From: an uncultured Bacteroidales bacterium
GTDB taxonomy: Bacteria > Bacteroidota > Bacteroidia > Bacteroidales > Muribaculaceae
DNA: 62,713 nt
NCBI GenBank assembly: GCA_947570265.1
Contig: CANOUR010000005.1
Span: forward strand, 1 to 62,713
Direction: 5' to 3'
Translations under genes and position numbers: made by a program
Shown here: one piece after another, positions 16,633-25,427 of the stretch
Layout of the letters: every line of letters begins with the position of its first letter
Position numbering within the stretch: position 1 is the stretch's first letter
Notes under the pieces: generated by a model
Database searches by the model: none
The model's input: the letters and a program-made list of their open reading frames with translations, nothing else
Told to the model about the DNA's origin: nothing

Positions 16633-17921
16633 TTGTAGATGCGTTGGATTGATGCTCCACGGTAGTAGTGGAGCAGTATGTCGTGGTAGTTGTATCCTTG
16701 CTCGCCCATCATGGCGGCGCCGATCTGACACAGGCCTACGCCATGTCCCCAACCTGCGCCGTGTAGCGCGAATCTGAGCGGTAACCCGGTGTTGTCCGTT
16801 CCATGCCGTTCGACAACGAATGCCGAGCTATAGAGATGGCTGGTGGAGAGCGCACGCCGTATGGCAAGCTCCTTTCCGATTGTCATGCAGCGTTTAGTGC
16901 CTATTATGGTAAGACGGTAGATTCGTCCGGACGTGCCGCGTGCTTCAGGCACAAGATCGATTATCTGTCCGAAATCAATTCCGGTGCGGTTGTGTAGGAT
17001 TGAGGACAGTTCACTCTGGTCGTATTCTACGCTCCATCTGTAGAAGTCGCTTGTCTCCCTGTCGTAATTGTTCATTACTTGATCGAGCACAGTGGTGTCG
17101 TCAGTGTTGCAGAATGCATCGGGTTGCGACATTATCCATTGTCGGGCGTTGCTTTCCACCCTAAGGTCGGGTAAGTGCGTATCCGTTTTGCTGTCGGACC
17201 CGGCGGTGAGATAGCGGTGGTGAACAGGTGCCCAGCAGTTCTCGAACAGCTCAAATGCGCCGCCACAGCATTTCGAGAAACGGGCGTCACAGATCTGTCC
17301 CTGGTCGGTGAGAACTTCTCCACGAGTCGCAGCAACGGCTTCTACCGCTTTTTGCGACATACGCGAAATGCCCTGATAGCGTTGGCAGTGATCGTCGGCG
17401 CATACGTCAAACTCAGTGTGATCTTCGCGATCCCACCACATGATCATCTCTTTATCCGATGTCATCCGGTCGTCCGGCTGATCGCTCGTGGAGTCGCGTT
17501 GCAGCATGGCAATCAGCCACGACCTCGATATCACAGCATGAGCCTTCAGCAATTCGGTCGATGCCTGTGCGCTCATTTCTGATGAGATCACGCTTTTAAG
17601 ATAATCTTCTGCCGCAATGAGATTAATGGCTATAAGTTTGCCGTTATGGGGTTTGAGCAAAAGAGCGCCACTGAATCGTTGGGTCTCATGGCGTTGCCAA
17701 TGAAAATCAACACCAATCGTCACATCACTGATCTCAAAAGAACAGGAGCCGGGATCAGTTGGGGTGAATGTGCGATGAGGATCACATTTGCCCGTGTAGG
17801 AAAATGTCATATCGCCTGACACTTTTGATCCGTCGGATGAGTCGGTGAATTGACCGTTGAACCGGATGGCCAGTGATGGTGCGGTGATGATCCCCACCTT
17901 TATTAATGGTTCTGTCGTCAT
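16629..17921 (-). CDS. SpoIID/LytB domain protein without visible signal peptide
   Basis: 430 residues. The SpoIID core includes [12 protein letters not shown] with the candidate catalytic Glu115, the [11 protein letters not shown] helix, and near the C-terminus [13 protein letters not shown] and ILLHYYRG. SpoIID proteins are lytic transglycosylases acting on peptide-free glycan. Unlike the sporulation protein, this one starts [15 protein letters not shown] with no export signal, so it may act in the cytoplasm. It overlaps the genes on both sides by 4 nt. Next to AmpG this suggests work on imported muropeptides rather than on the wall itself; that step is inference. Confidence 0.8.
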   Translation of the reverse strand: MTTEPLIKVGIITAPSLAIRFNGQFTDSSDGSKVSGDMTFSYTGKCDPHRTFTPTDPGSCSFEISDVTIGVDFHWQRHETQRFSGALLLKPHNGKLIAINLIAAEDYLKSVISSEMSAQASTELLKAHAVISRSWLIAMLQRDSTSDQPDDRMTSDKEMIMWWDREDHTEFDVCADDHCQRYQGISRMSQKAVEAVAATRGEVLTDQGQICDARFSKCCGGAFELFENCWAPVHHRYLTAGSDSKTDTHLPDLRVESNARQWIMSQPDAFCNTDDTTVLDQVMNNYDRETSDFYRWSVEYDQSELSSILHNRTGIDFGQIIDLVPEARGTSGRIYRLTIIGTKRCMTIGKELAIRRALSTSHLYSSAFVVERHGTDNTGLPLRFALHGAGWGHGVGLCQIGAAMMGEQGYNYHDILLHYYRGASIQRIYK

Positions 17922-19921
17922 TTCAATACTTCATTAAATATCCGTGAGAGGATCTGTGGTGTGACCGAGTCGAAATCAGATCGTCGGGGAAGCACCACGG
18001 CGCCGGCAAGATCAAGCGATGCCGGACTGAATAATATGCCGTCGTCGCCATAGCAATCAGGCCGGTGTTTCGCACGGTGAAAGATTGCCCATTGAATATC
18101 CTGTCCATCGAAGCGGCACAGAATGTTGATGTTTTCATCGTCGCCGACGCAATTGTCGGCCGGATGCCCGGGCCACCGGTCGATAGCACGCCACATCGGT
18201 ATATGTTCCGACGGCACGGCTTGAAAGTGCATGTGGTCTGGAGCGGAAGCACCGCAAGATGCTCCGTTGAAAAATACAGTGTAGCCCGGGAGCTCACGGG
18301 CGATCATCTCCATATCGTGCAGCTTTCCTGTCACCGACTGAGGTATATGGCTGACGGAGGCTATGGTCAGGTGTCCCGGGAAAATAGGGTAGGGGTTTAC
18401 GAGTATTTCATAGTTGTGCCATCGCAACGATTGCTGCCGCTCCGGCCGGTTTTCCTTGCACAGGAAGCATGGTCGAGCCGCAATGCTTTCAGCATCAGTG
18501 CGCGCTGTGGTAGATCGCATGCGTGAAGGATTGTGGATAAGGTTCATCTCCACACCATCAACTGCCACGCCGCGGATCATGCACCCTTCGGTGGATGGGG
18601 CTTCTGTTGCCAACATCAGTGCTACACGGGTCAGGAGTGATTGACGCGCTTCGATTTCAGCAGTGCGTATAGAGTCTTTGTAGGCGTTGTTGGCGTTTAT
18701 TCGTTGCTGGGGGAGCGATGCATCGGAATTGCCTTCCCACCGGCGGCACAGGTAAAGGCTGTCGTATATGCGTGCTATCCGATGGTTGCGGCAGATGCGC
18801 AGTGCCATCGAATAATCTTCACCATAGCTTACGTCGGGAAACCGTAACTTACGCACAATGTCGGTAAGAAATGCTCTTGGTGCACCGAGACCATTGATGC
18901 GCAGTGCATTGTTGGGACCGTTGCTATCAGTCCATTCGCGATGGTCGATCAATCCCGGAGTAATTGTGTTGAGGGAGAAATCGGTCAATGTGTAGCTGCC
19001 GATGACCATTGCGGCTTTTTCGGTGCGGAACGTGTCAACGATGCGTTGCAGCACATCTGTCGATGCGTACAGGTCATCGCTGTCGAGCTGTATGGCGAAT
19101 CGTCCGCAGCATTCGTGATCGATGGCTATGTTCCAGCATCCGCCTATGCCATGCCCGCTTTCCGGTGGGATTACATGTATCAGACGTGGATCGCACTTGC
19201 ATTTTTCGGCAATACGTTCGGTTGTGCCGTCGGTGGAATAGTTGTCGACAACAATGACATTGAAGTCGAAGTCGGCGATCTGTCCGAGTGCGCTCCCGAT
19301 GGCGTCCATTATCGTGGATACGCGGTTGCGAACAGGTATGATCACGGATGCCTCGACCGGAAACGACCCTGAATCGATGTCGGCGTCGGGGCGTAGCGGT
19401 GGAAGAAATGCCCCGATTGAAATGAGGTGTGATGTCGCCACGCTTTCCATCTCGATCTGTGTGTCGCGGTTGCGCGGATCAACATAGTCGAATTGGTCTG
19501 TTGCTGATTGCCGTGCACAATACACAGGTTCGGCCATATGCGCTACTGTTCCTCGCCGCGAAAGAGCGAGTTTCAGTGCGTAGAGAGCGCTAGTTTTCAG
19601 GCCGTCGGGGATGTCGCTGATGGCATCGGCCAAAGCTGAGCGGCTGACAACAAGCAGCGGCCCTGTGTCGAAATCATCGCGCAGAGCGCCTCCACATGAC
19701 CAATCTATCACAGGATGGTCATGGCGGTCGGCATAAGTCAATACGGCCTTGTGATCTGCTGCGAAGTCGAGCAGTGAGATCAGTGAGCTTTCGTTGGCGA
19801 TGATGTCGGTGTCAGACGGCGCGATGAGTGCATATCCGTCATTTGATGCCAGCATTAGCAGCTTGCGGATGCTTTCGGTCGAATAGCCGTCGATGTGGTA
19901 TATTGTGGTGTCGTGGGTCAT
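17918..19921 (-). CDS. GT2 glycosyltransferase fused to a HIT-like (DUF4922) nucleotidyltransferase domain
   Basis: 667 residues in three parts. Residues 1-165 resemble a partial GT-A domain ([18 protein letters not shown]). Residues 190-420 are a full family-2 glycosyltransferase with [20 protein letters not shown] and the metal-binding DSDD at 280-283. Residues about 460-667 look like DUF4922, a relative of ATP adenylyltransferase/GDP-galactose phosphorylase, with HMHFQAVP (His563, His565, Gln567) as the HIT-type site. The fusion suggests a protein that both makes or breaks a nucleotide-sugar bond and transfers a sugar. The substrate is unknown; its neighbours SpoIID and AmpG point to cell-wall sugars. 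Confidence 0.7.
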   Translation of the reverse strand: MTHDTTIYHIDGYSTESIRKLLMLASNDGYALIAPSDTDIIANESSLISLLDFAADHKAVLTYADRHDHPVIDWSCGGALRDDFDTGPLLVVSRSALADAISDIPDGLKTSALYALKLALSRRGTVAHMAEPVYCARQSATDQFDYVDPRNRDTQIEMESVATSHLISIGAFLPPLRPDADIDSGSFPVEASVIIPVRNRVSTIMDAIGSALGQIADFDFNVIVVDNYSTDGTTERIAEKCKCDPRLIHVIPPESGHGIGGCWNIAIDHECCGRFAIQLDSDDLYASTDVLQRIVDTFRTEKAAMVIGSYTLTDFSLNTITPGLIDHREWTDSNGPNNALRINGLGAPRAFLTDIVRKLRFPDVSYGEDYSMALRICRNHRIARIYDSLYLCRRWEGNSDASLPQQRINANNAYKDSIRTAEIEARQSLLTRVALMLATEAPSTEGCMIRGVAVDGVEMNLIHNPSRMRSTTARTDAESIAARPCFLCKENRPERQQSLRWHNYEILVNPYPIFPGHLTIASVSHIPQSVTGKLHDMEMIARELPGYTVFFNGASCGASAPDHMHFQAVPSEHIPMWRAIDRWPGHPADNCVGDDENINILCRFDGQDIQWAIFHRAKHRPDCYGDDGILFSPASLDLAGAVVLPRRSDFDSVTPQILSRIFNEVLK

Positions 19922-20829
19922 TTTATAAGATCGAGTGCTTGATCTAAGTAGTCACGTGCAGGATCGAGCCATGCCACTGTGGTGTCGCGCTTGAGCCATG
20001 TGAGCTGCTTTTTCGCATATACGCGGGTGTTTTTTGCTATTCGCGGTATGGCTATCTCCCGGGGCATCGTGCCGTCGAACATCGCAAATAGTTCTTTATA
20101 GCCTACGGTGTTGAGTGAGTTAAGATGGCGCAGGTGATAGACCCGCCGTGCCTCCTCCTCCCATCCGGCAGCAATCATGGCGTCTGTCCGGGCGTTGATT
20201 CTCGCAAACAGGGTGTCGCGGTCGAGATTTATGGCCAGTTTGATCACATCGAAATGCCGGGCGCTGTTGCCACGGTGTCCGATGAGGGATGAATAAGGGC
20301 ATCCGGCCTCAATGGACACCTCGGCAGCGTGTATGAGCCGTTTGTGATTGGATAGATCGGGGGCGGTGTGAAGATATTGAGGATCTAAATGCTCAAGCAT
20401 ATGTGTGATGCCGTCGATTCCCACTGATCTATATGTTTCGAGCACTTTATCGCGAACCGTCTGGCTCACGGTCGGCAACTGGTCGAGACCGTCGACCAAA
20501 GCATCGATATATAGCATCGAACCTCCGCACACTATGGCTGAGTCGTGTGTCTGCCACAGTCTGTCGAGTATCGTCCGGGCATCATCTGCCCATCGGGCGG
20601 CGCTGTAATACTCATCGAGTCCGAGGAATCCGACGAGATGGTGTCTGGCCGCCGCGAGCTGTTCAGGCGTCGGTGCAGCTGTGCCGATCGGTATGTCGCG
20701 AAACACCTGACGCGAATCGGCCGACACGATTTCCGTGTCGAGCCGTCGCGCCAGGCGTATGGCAATGTCTGTCTTTCCGCTCCCTGTCGGACCGGTGACG
20801 ACAATCAGTAGAGGCCGTTTGCGGATCAT
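19918..20829 (-). CDS. miaA: tRNA dimethylallyltransferase MiaA
   Basis: 303 residues. The P-loop is GPTGSGKT (13-20), followed by the family's [11 protein letters not shown] and a [13 protein letters not shown] segment. MiaA adds an isopentenyl group to A37 of tRNAs reading UNN codons; MiaB, encoded at 32617, completes ms2i6A. It shares one base with the pepT stop and overlaps the next gene by 4 nt, so it is part of the minus-strand run from 22052 to 15352. Confidence 0.95.
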   Translation of the reverse strand: MIRKRPLLIVVTGPTGSGKTDIAIRLARRLDTEIVSADSRQVFRDIPIGTAAPTPEQLAAARHHLVGFLGLDEYYSAARWADDARTILDRLWQTHDSAIVCGGSMLYIDALVDGLDQLPTVSQTVRDKVLETYRSVGIDGITHMLEHLDPQYLHTAPDLSNHKRLIHAAEVSIEAGCPYSSLIGHRGNSARHFDVIKLAINLDRDTLFARINARTDAMIAAGWEEEARRVYHLRHLNSLNTVGYKELFAMFDGTMPREIAIPRIAKNTRVYAKKQLTWLKRDTTVAWLDPARDYLDQALDLIK

Positions 20830-22052
20830 CAGCCGCGTTCGGCCACGATGCGTGCTATCTGTACGATTACATCGGTGGCTTTCTCCATCGAGGGTACGGG
20901 CACAAATTCATAGCGTCCGTGGAAGTTGAGGCCTCCGGCGAAAAGGTTGGGACAGGGCAGACCTTTGAATGAAAGCTGGGCACCGTCCGTGCCGCCTCGA
21001 ATGGGCACCACCTTTGGCTCAACGTCTGCATCAATCATCGCTTGTTTGGCTATTTCGATGATATGGGGCAGTGGCTCGATCTTCTCACGCATGTTGTAGT
21101 ACTGATCCTGAATGTCGAGCGTGGCCACTCCGGGGAACTCATTGTTGATCTTGCGGGTGAGATGCTCCATCTCTTTCTTGCGACGCTCGAAGCGGTCGCG
21201 GTCGTGGTCGCGAATGATATAGGTGAGCACGGTCTGTTCGACAGTACCCTCCATGCCCACGAGATGATAGAAGCCTTCATAGCCTTCGGTGTGTTCGGGT
21301 GTCTCCCATCGCGGCAGCATGATCACAAATTGGTTCGCAATTCTCAATGAGTTGATCATCTTGTGCTTGGCGTAGCCCGGGTGCACGTTGCGGCCGGTGA
21401 ATGTGATGCGTGCCACGGCAGCGTTGAAGTTCTCATATTCGAGTTCGCCGATCTCACCGCCATCCATTGTGTAGGCCCAGTCGGCGGCAAAATGCTTGAC
21501 ATCAAATTTGTGCGCGCCTTTGCCGATCTCTTCGTCGGGATTGAACGCTATGCGTATGTCGCCATGTTTCACCTCGGGGTGAGCTTGCAGGTATGCCACG
21601 GCCGAAATGATTTCAGCAACACCGGCTTTGTCGTCGGCGCCGAGCAGAGTGTTGCCGTCGGTGACTATAAGATCCTGTCCGACATAGTGCGACAGCTCGG
21701 GGAATTCGCTTGGCGACAGCACGATGTTCTTATCCTTGTTGAGGATGATGTCTCCTCCGTCGTATTTTTCAACGATGCGTGGCGAAACATTGTGTCCTGA
21801 CATGTCGGGCGATGTGTCGAGATGCGCGATAAATCCGACTGTAGGCACCTTGCGGTCGATGTTTGATGGCAGTGTGGCCATCAGGTATCCGTTGTCGTCG
21901 AGGGTGATGTCGCTAAGCCCCATGGATTGAAGCACTTTCTCAAGATGCTGGGCAAACACCATCTGACCCGGTGTCGAAGGCGTGAGGTTGGTCTCTTCGT
22001 CGCTCTGGGTGTCGAATCTGACATATTCCAGAAAACGGTCAACTACGTTCAT
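20829..22052 (-). CDS. pepT: Peptidase T (tripeptide aminopeptidase)
   Basis: 407 residues from the ATG at 22052, matching the usual length of about 408. Metal ligands and catalytic residues are in HLDTSP (His77, Asp79), LGADDKAG (about 138-144) and NPDEEIG (Glu174/Glu175), as in M20 peptidases. It cleaves the N-terminal residue from tripeptides in the cytoplasm. An upstream ATG at 22082 is excluded because the promoter's predicted start falls at about that position. It is the first gene of a five-gene minus-strand unit; release of amino acids from peptides fits with the AmpG-type uptake genes downstream. Confidence 0.95.
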   Translation of the reverse strand: MNVVDRFLEYVRFDTQSDEETNLTPSTPGQMVFAQHLEKVLQSMGLSDITLDDNGYLMATLPSNIDRKVPTVGFIAHLDTSPDMSGHNVSPRIVEKYDGGDIILNKDKNIVLSPSEFPELSHYVGQDLIVTDGNTLLGADDKAGVAEIISAVAYLQAHPEVKHGDIRIAFNPDEEIGKGAHKFDVKHFAADWAYTMDGGEIGELEYENFNAAVARITFTGRNVHPGYAKHKMINSLRIANQFVIMLPRWETPEHTEGYEGFYHLVGMEGTVEQTVLTYIIRDHDRDRFERRKKEMEHLTRKINNEFPGVATLDIQDQYYNMREKIEPLPHIIEIAKQAMIDADVEPKVVPIRGGTDGAQLSFKGLPCPNLFAGGLNFHGRYEFVPVPSMEKATDVIVQIARIVAERG

Positions 22053-22086
22053 TGCAATATTAGATATTAAAGTAAGATTCAATGTG

Positions 22087-22117
22087 CAAATTTACGAAAA
22101 ATTCCCCAAAGCCCCAA
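22087..22117 (-). promoter_or_regulatory. Promoter of the pepT operon
   Basis: On the minus strand TTG (22115-22117) is followed after 20 nt by TAAATTTG (22087-22094), the Bacteroidota -33/-7 pair. The predicted start near 22081 gives pepT a leader of about 29 nt and decides for the 22052 start. Confidence 0.7.
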
Positions 22118-22231
22118 TTCTAAAATGTGAGTGGCCGATATCGGGCTGTCGATATGTTATATTTTGTTAATAATGCTGCATGCCGGTTGCGGTTTGTGTG
22201 CGATGTGTGGTGTTAATATGCGGAAAAAGCG

Positions 22232-22239
22232 TACCTTTG
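22232..22239 (+). promoter_or_regulatory. -7 element of the rplM-rpsI-rpsB-tsf operon
   Basis: TACCTTTG followed by CAC is a full match to the Bacteroidota -7 consensus and is the same core found before the initiator tRNA at 62419. Transcription would begin near 22245, leaving a leader of about 105 nt before rplM. Confidence 0.7.
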
Positions 22240-22250
22240 CACACCGATTA

Positions 22251-22320
22251 TGTCCAACTCCGATTGGCGGAGTGGGGCGGTTGGCCTTTGGCCGGGTCGT
22301 CCGTCGTTCTTCGCCAGGCA
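22251..22320 (+). promoter_or_regulatory. Structured 5' leader of rplM, candidate L13 autoregulatory element
   Basis: ACTCCG (22257-22262) pairs with CGGAGT (22268-22273) around ATTGG, and GGCC (22283-22286) pairs with GGCC (22290-22293). CCAAC (22254-22258) can alternatively pair with GTTGG (22280-22284). A compact GC-rich leader before an operon led by a ribosomal protein suggests feedback control by L13 or S9. Leaders of this kind have been proposed for Bacteroidia; I cannot confirm the match. Confidence 0.45.
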
Positions 22321-22351
22321 AGTTAACTTTTAATCATTAAAGCATTTAATT

Positions 22352-22831
22352 GTGGATACATTAAGCTACAAAACCCTTACTCCCAACGCCCAGAGCGTGA
22401 CCAAGGAATGGTTGGTGGTTGACGCTACCGATCAGGTGCTCGGCCGTCTGTGCTCTAAGGTGGCAATCCTTCTGCGTGGCAAGAACAAGCCCTGCTACTC
22501 ACCTTTCGTAGAATGCGGTGACAACGTGATCATCATCAATGCCGACAAAGTTCGTCTTACAGGCAAAAAGTGGACTGACCGCGAGTATCTCCGCTACACA
22601 GGCTATCCCGGCGGACAGCGTGTCAGCACACCCGAGGTGCTGATGAAAAAGTCATTCAACAAGCACATCAAGCCCGGCTTCAATCCTTTGTTCACCAAAG
22701 TGATGAAAGGCATGCTCCCCAAGAACCGTCTTGGCCGTGCAATCATCGGCAACATGCATGTGTACAATGGTCCGAACCATCCCCACGAGGCACAGAGCCC
22801 CCGTGTAATCGACATCAACACCGTTAAATAA
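22352..22831 (+). CDS. rplM: 50S ribosomal protein L13
   Basis: 159 residues. It contains WLVVDATDQVLGRLCSKVA, DNVIIINADKVRLTGKK and the C-terminal GPNHPHEAQSP typical of L13. The start is GTG at 22352 (GTG GAT ACA); no in-frame ATG fits better, and the protein aligns from its first residues. It leads the operon rplM-rpsI-rpsB-tsf and is preceded by a structured leader. Confidence 0.97.
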   Translation: MDTLSYKTLTPNAQSVTKEWLVVDATDQVLGRLCSKVAILLRGKNKPCYSPFVECGDNVIIINADKVRLTGKKWTDREYLRYTGYPGGQRVSTPEVLMKKSFNKHIKPGFNPLFTKVMKGMLPKNRLGRAIIGNMHVYNGPNHPHEAQSPRVIDINTVK

Positions 22832-22845
22832 TTAATCACGTCAAG

Positions 22846-23232
22846 ATGGAAACAGTTAATGCAGTAGGCCGCCGCAAAGCCGCTATCGCCCGTGTCATCG
22901 TGAAGGAAGGCAACGGCACGATCATCATCAACAAGCGTCCCCTCGACGTGTATTTCCCCTCGTCGATCCTCCAGTATATCGTCAAGCAGCCCCTGTCAAC
23001 TCTCGAGGCTACTGAAAAGTACGATATCAAGGTCAACCTCGACGGTGGCGGTTACAAAGGTCAGGCTGAGGCTCTCCGTCTCGCTATCGCCCGTGCCCTT
23101 GTCAAGATCAATCCCGAAGATAAGTCGGCTCTCCGTGCTGAAGGCTTCATGACACGCGACCCCCGTGCTGTCGAGCGTAAGAAACCCGGTCGTCCCAAAG
23201 CACGCAAGCGCTTCCAGTTCTCAAAGCGTTAA
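22846..23232 (+). CDS. rpsI: 30S ribosomal protein S9
   Basis: 128 residues. It starts with VNAVGRRKAAIARV, the conserved S9 N-terminus, and ends in the basic tail KARKRFQFSKR whose last residues reach the P-site tRNA in the ribosome. It follows rplM by 14 nt, the universal L13-S9 pair. A gap of 131 nt separates it from rpsB. Confidence 0.97.
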   Translation: METVNAVGRRKAAIARVIVKEGNGTIIINKRPLDVYFPSSILQYIVKQPLSTLEATEKYDIKVNLDGGGYKGQAEALRLAIARALVKINPEDKSALRAEGFMTRDPRAVERKKPGRPKARKRFQFSKR

Positions 23233-23363
23233 TGAAATTATCATCATGCAGCCTTATGATGGCGGCATGACAAATAAGTGTTTAGTATCTAAACCTGTGA
23301 GATGGACACGTTCCCTACCCGCAGGTTAAAAAAATCAGAACGTAAACAACCCCTACAACAAAA

Positions 23364-24200
23364 ATGGCAACACCCACTTTTGATCAACTCCTCGAGGCAG
23401 GCTGCCACTTCGGTCACCTCAAACGCAAATGGAATCCCGCAATGGCGCCCTATATCTTCATGGAGCGCAACGGCATCCACATCATCGACCTCTACAAGAC
23501 CGCCGCTAAGGTGGAAGAGGCCGCAAATGCACTCAAAAACATTGCCAAATCGGGCAAAAAGGTACTCTTCGTAGCTACCAAAAAACAGGCCAAACAAGTT
23601 GTGGCTGAAAAGGCCGCAGCAATCAACATGCCCTATGTCATCGAACGCTGGCCCGGCGGCATGCTGACAAACTTCCCTACAATCCGCAAGGCTGTCAAGA
23701 AGATGGCTGCCATCGACAAAATGTCGAAAGACGGCACTTTTGATAACCTTTCAAAGCGCGAGAAACTGCAGATCAGCCGTCAGCGCGCCAAACTCGAAAA
23801 GAACCTCGGTTCGATCGCCGACCTCAACCGTCTGCCTTCGGCTCTTTTCGTAGTTGACGTGATGAAAGAGCACATCGCTGTTGCTGAGGCTACCCGTCTT
23901 GGTATCCCCGTGTTCGCTATGGTTGACACCAACTCAAATCCCGATCTCGTTGACTTCGTGATTCCCTGCAACGACGACGCATCAAAGTCGATCGAGCTGA
24001 TCCTCGACACCGTATGCTCGGCAATGGCAGAGGGTCTCGAAGAGCGCAAGGTCGAGAAGGCTGATGCTCCCGCAGAGGCTGAGGCCGATGCTGCTCCCCG
24101 TCGCGAGCGTCGCCGCGTGAGCCGCAAGGCCGCTGAGGCTGAGGCTCCCGCCGCTGAGGCTGCTGAGGCACCTGCTGCCGAGGCTCCCGCCGCCGAGTGA
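23364..24200 (+). CDS. rpsB: 30S ribosomal protein S2 with Ala/Glu-rich C-terminal extension
   Basis: 278 residues. The core has FDQLLEAGCHFGH, ERWPGGMLTN and VDTNSNPDLVDFVIP, all typical of S2. After about residue 228 the protein continues into a 45-50-residue low-complexity tail: a basic stretch (RRERRRVSRK) followed by repeats of AAE and AP units. S2 of many bacteria ends near residue 240, so the tail is an addition. It lies in one operon with tsf (53 nt gap). Confidence 0.96.
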   Translation: MATPTFDQLLEAGCHFGHLKRKWNPAMAPYIFMERNGIHIIDLYKTAAKVEEAANALKNIAKSGKKVLFVATKKQAKQVVAEKAAAINMPYVIERWPGGMLTNFPTIRKAVKKMAAIDKMSKDGTFDNLSKREKLQISRQRAKLEKNLGSIADLNRLPSALFVVDVMKEHIAVAEATRLGIPVFAMVDTNSNPDLVDFVIPCNDDASKSIELILDTVCSAMAEGLEERKVEKADAPAEAEADAAPRRERRRVSRKAAEAEAPAAEAAEAPAAEAPAAE

Positions 24201-24253
24201 TTCGCCGCGCTTAATTAATCTAAATTCGTAACAAACCGCTAATATCTAAGAAT

Positions 24254-25246
24254 ATGGCAGTAACAATGGCAGAAATCACCAAGCTGCGCCACCTCACAAG
24301 TGCCGGCTTGATGGACTGCAAGAAAGCTCTGGCAGAGACCAATGGCGACATCGAAGCCGCCGTGGAGATTCTCCGCAAGAAAGGTCAGGCTGTAGCAGCC
24401 AAGCGCGAAGACCGTCAGGCTGCTGAAGGATGCGTGCTTGCCAAGACAAACGGCAACTATGCATGTATTGTCGCTCTCAACTGCGAGACCGACTTCGTAG
24501 CCAAAAACCAGGGATTTGTCGATCTCACATCGAAAATCCTCGACGTGGCAGCCGCTAACAAGATCCAGTCGCTCGACGAACTCAAGGCTCTCCCCATCGA
24601 GGGTCTTACTGTAGCCGATAAGATTGTCGAAGAAGTTGGCAAGACTGGCGAGAAGATGGAGATCGGCTCGTTTGAGTGGATCGAAGCTCCCTCTGTGGCT
24701 GCTTATGTTCACTTCGGCAACAAGCTCGCTACTATCGTCGGTTTCAACGAACCTGATGTTGACACTCAGGTAGGCCGCGACGTAGCCATGCAGGTTGCTT
24801 CGATGAACCCTGTGGCTGTCGACCGCAATGCTGTTCCCCAGAGCGTGATCGACGGCGAGATCGCTGTGGCTGTTGAAAAGACCAAAGCCGAGCAGGTGCA
24901 GAAGGCTATCGACGCAGCTCTCCGCAAGGCCGGTATCAACCCTGCCCACGTTGACAGCGAAGACCACATCGAGTCTAACATGTCGAAAGGTTGGATCACT
25001 CAGGAAGACGCCGATCGCGCCCGCCAGATCATCAAGGAAACCGGCGAAGCTAAGGCAGCCAACCTCCCCGAGGCAATGATCCAGAACATAGCCAATGGCC
25101 GTCTCAACAAATTCTTCAAAGAGTCTACTCTCATGGAGCAGGAATTTGTCAAGGACAGCAAGATGACAATCGCCCAGTATCTCGACAGCCAGAAGAAAGG
25201 CCTCGTAGCCGTATCCTTCAAGCGTGTCAACCTCAACGAGGACTGA
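24254..25246 (+). CDS. tsf: Elongation factor Ts
   Basis: 330 residues, longer than the 283 of E. coli. The N-terminal UBA-like part has KLRHLTSAGLMDCKKAL, followed by NCETDFVAKN, the contact to EF-Tu, and the duplicated core domain with the insertion usual in Bacteroidota. It exchanges GDP for GTP on EF-Tu. Two starts, ATG 24254 and ATG 24266, both precede the conserved helix. It ends the operon; a terminator follows. Confidence 0.96.
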   Translation: MAVTMAEITKLRHLTSAGLMDCKKALAETNGDIEAAVEILRKKGQAVAAKREDRQAAEGCVLAKTNGNYACIVALNCETDFVAKNQGFVDLTSKILDVAAANKIQSLDELKALPIEGLTVADKIVEEVGKTGEKMEIGSFEWIEAPSVAAYVHFGNKLATIVGFNEPDVDTQVGRDVAMQVASMNPVAVDRNAVPQSVIDGEIAVAVEKTKAEQVQKAIDAALRKAGINPAHVDSEDHIESNMSKGWITQEDADRARQIIKETGEAKAANLPEAMIQNIANGRLNKFFKESTLMEQEFVKDSKMTIAQYLDSQKKGLVAVSFKRVNLNED

Positions 25247-25291
25247 TGCCAAGGCGAGCCTGAAAAGGTCATAATTTAGTAAATTATCAGT

Positions 25292-25336
25292 GAGTTGCGC
25301 CCACCCTCTATAAAGCGTAGGGCGCAACTCTTTTAT
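25292..25336 (+). terminator. Terminator of the rplM-tsf operon
   Basis: GAGTTGCGCCC (25292-25302) pairs perfectly with GGGCGCAACTC (25320-25330), 11 bp with a 17-nt loop, followed by TTTTATAATA. Confidence 0.8.
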
Positions 25337-25427
25337 AATATTACAATCTGGCGAATATTAGGAATTTCTGAGAGACTTGGTCAGATACAGAAATTCCGAT
25401 TGGTAGTTGAATGACATCTTTATTGCT

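Noticed and set aside
24239..25327. A 362-codon open frame opposite tsf
   Set aside because: Antisense shadow of EF-Ts; it also runs across the operon terminator.
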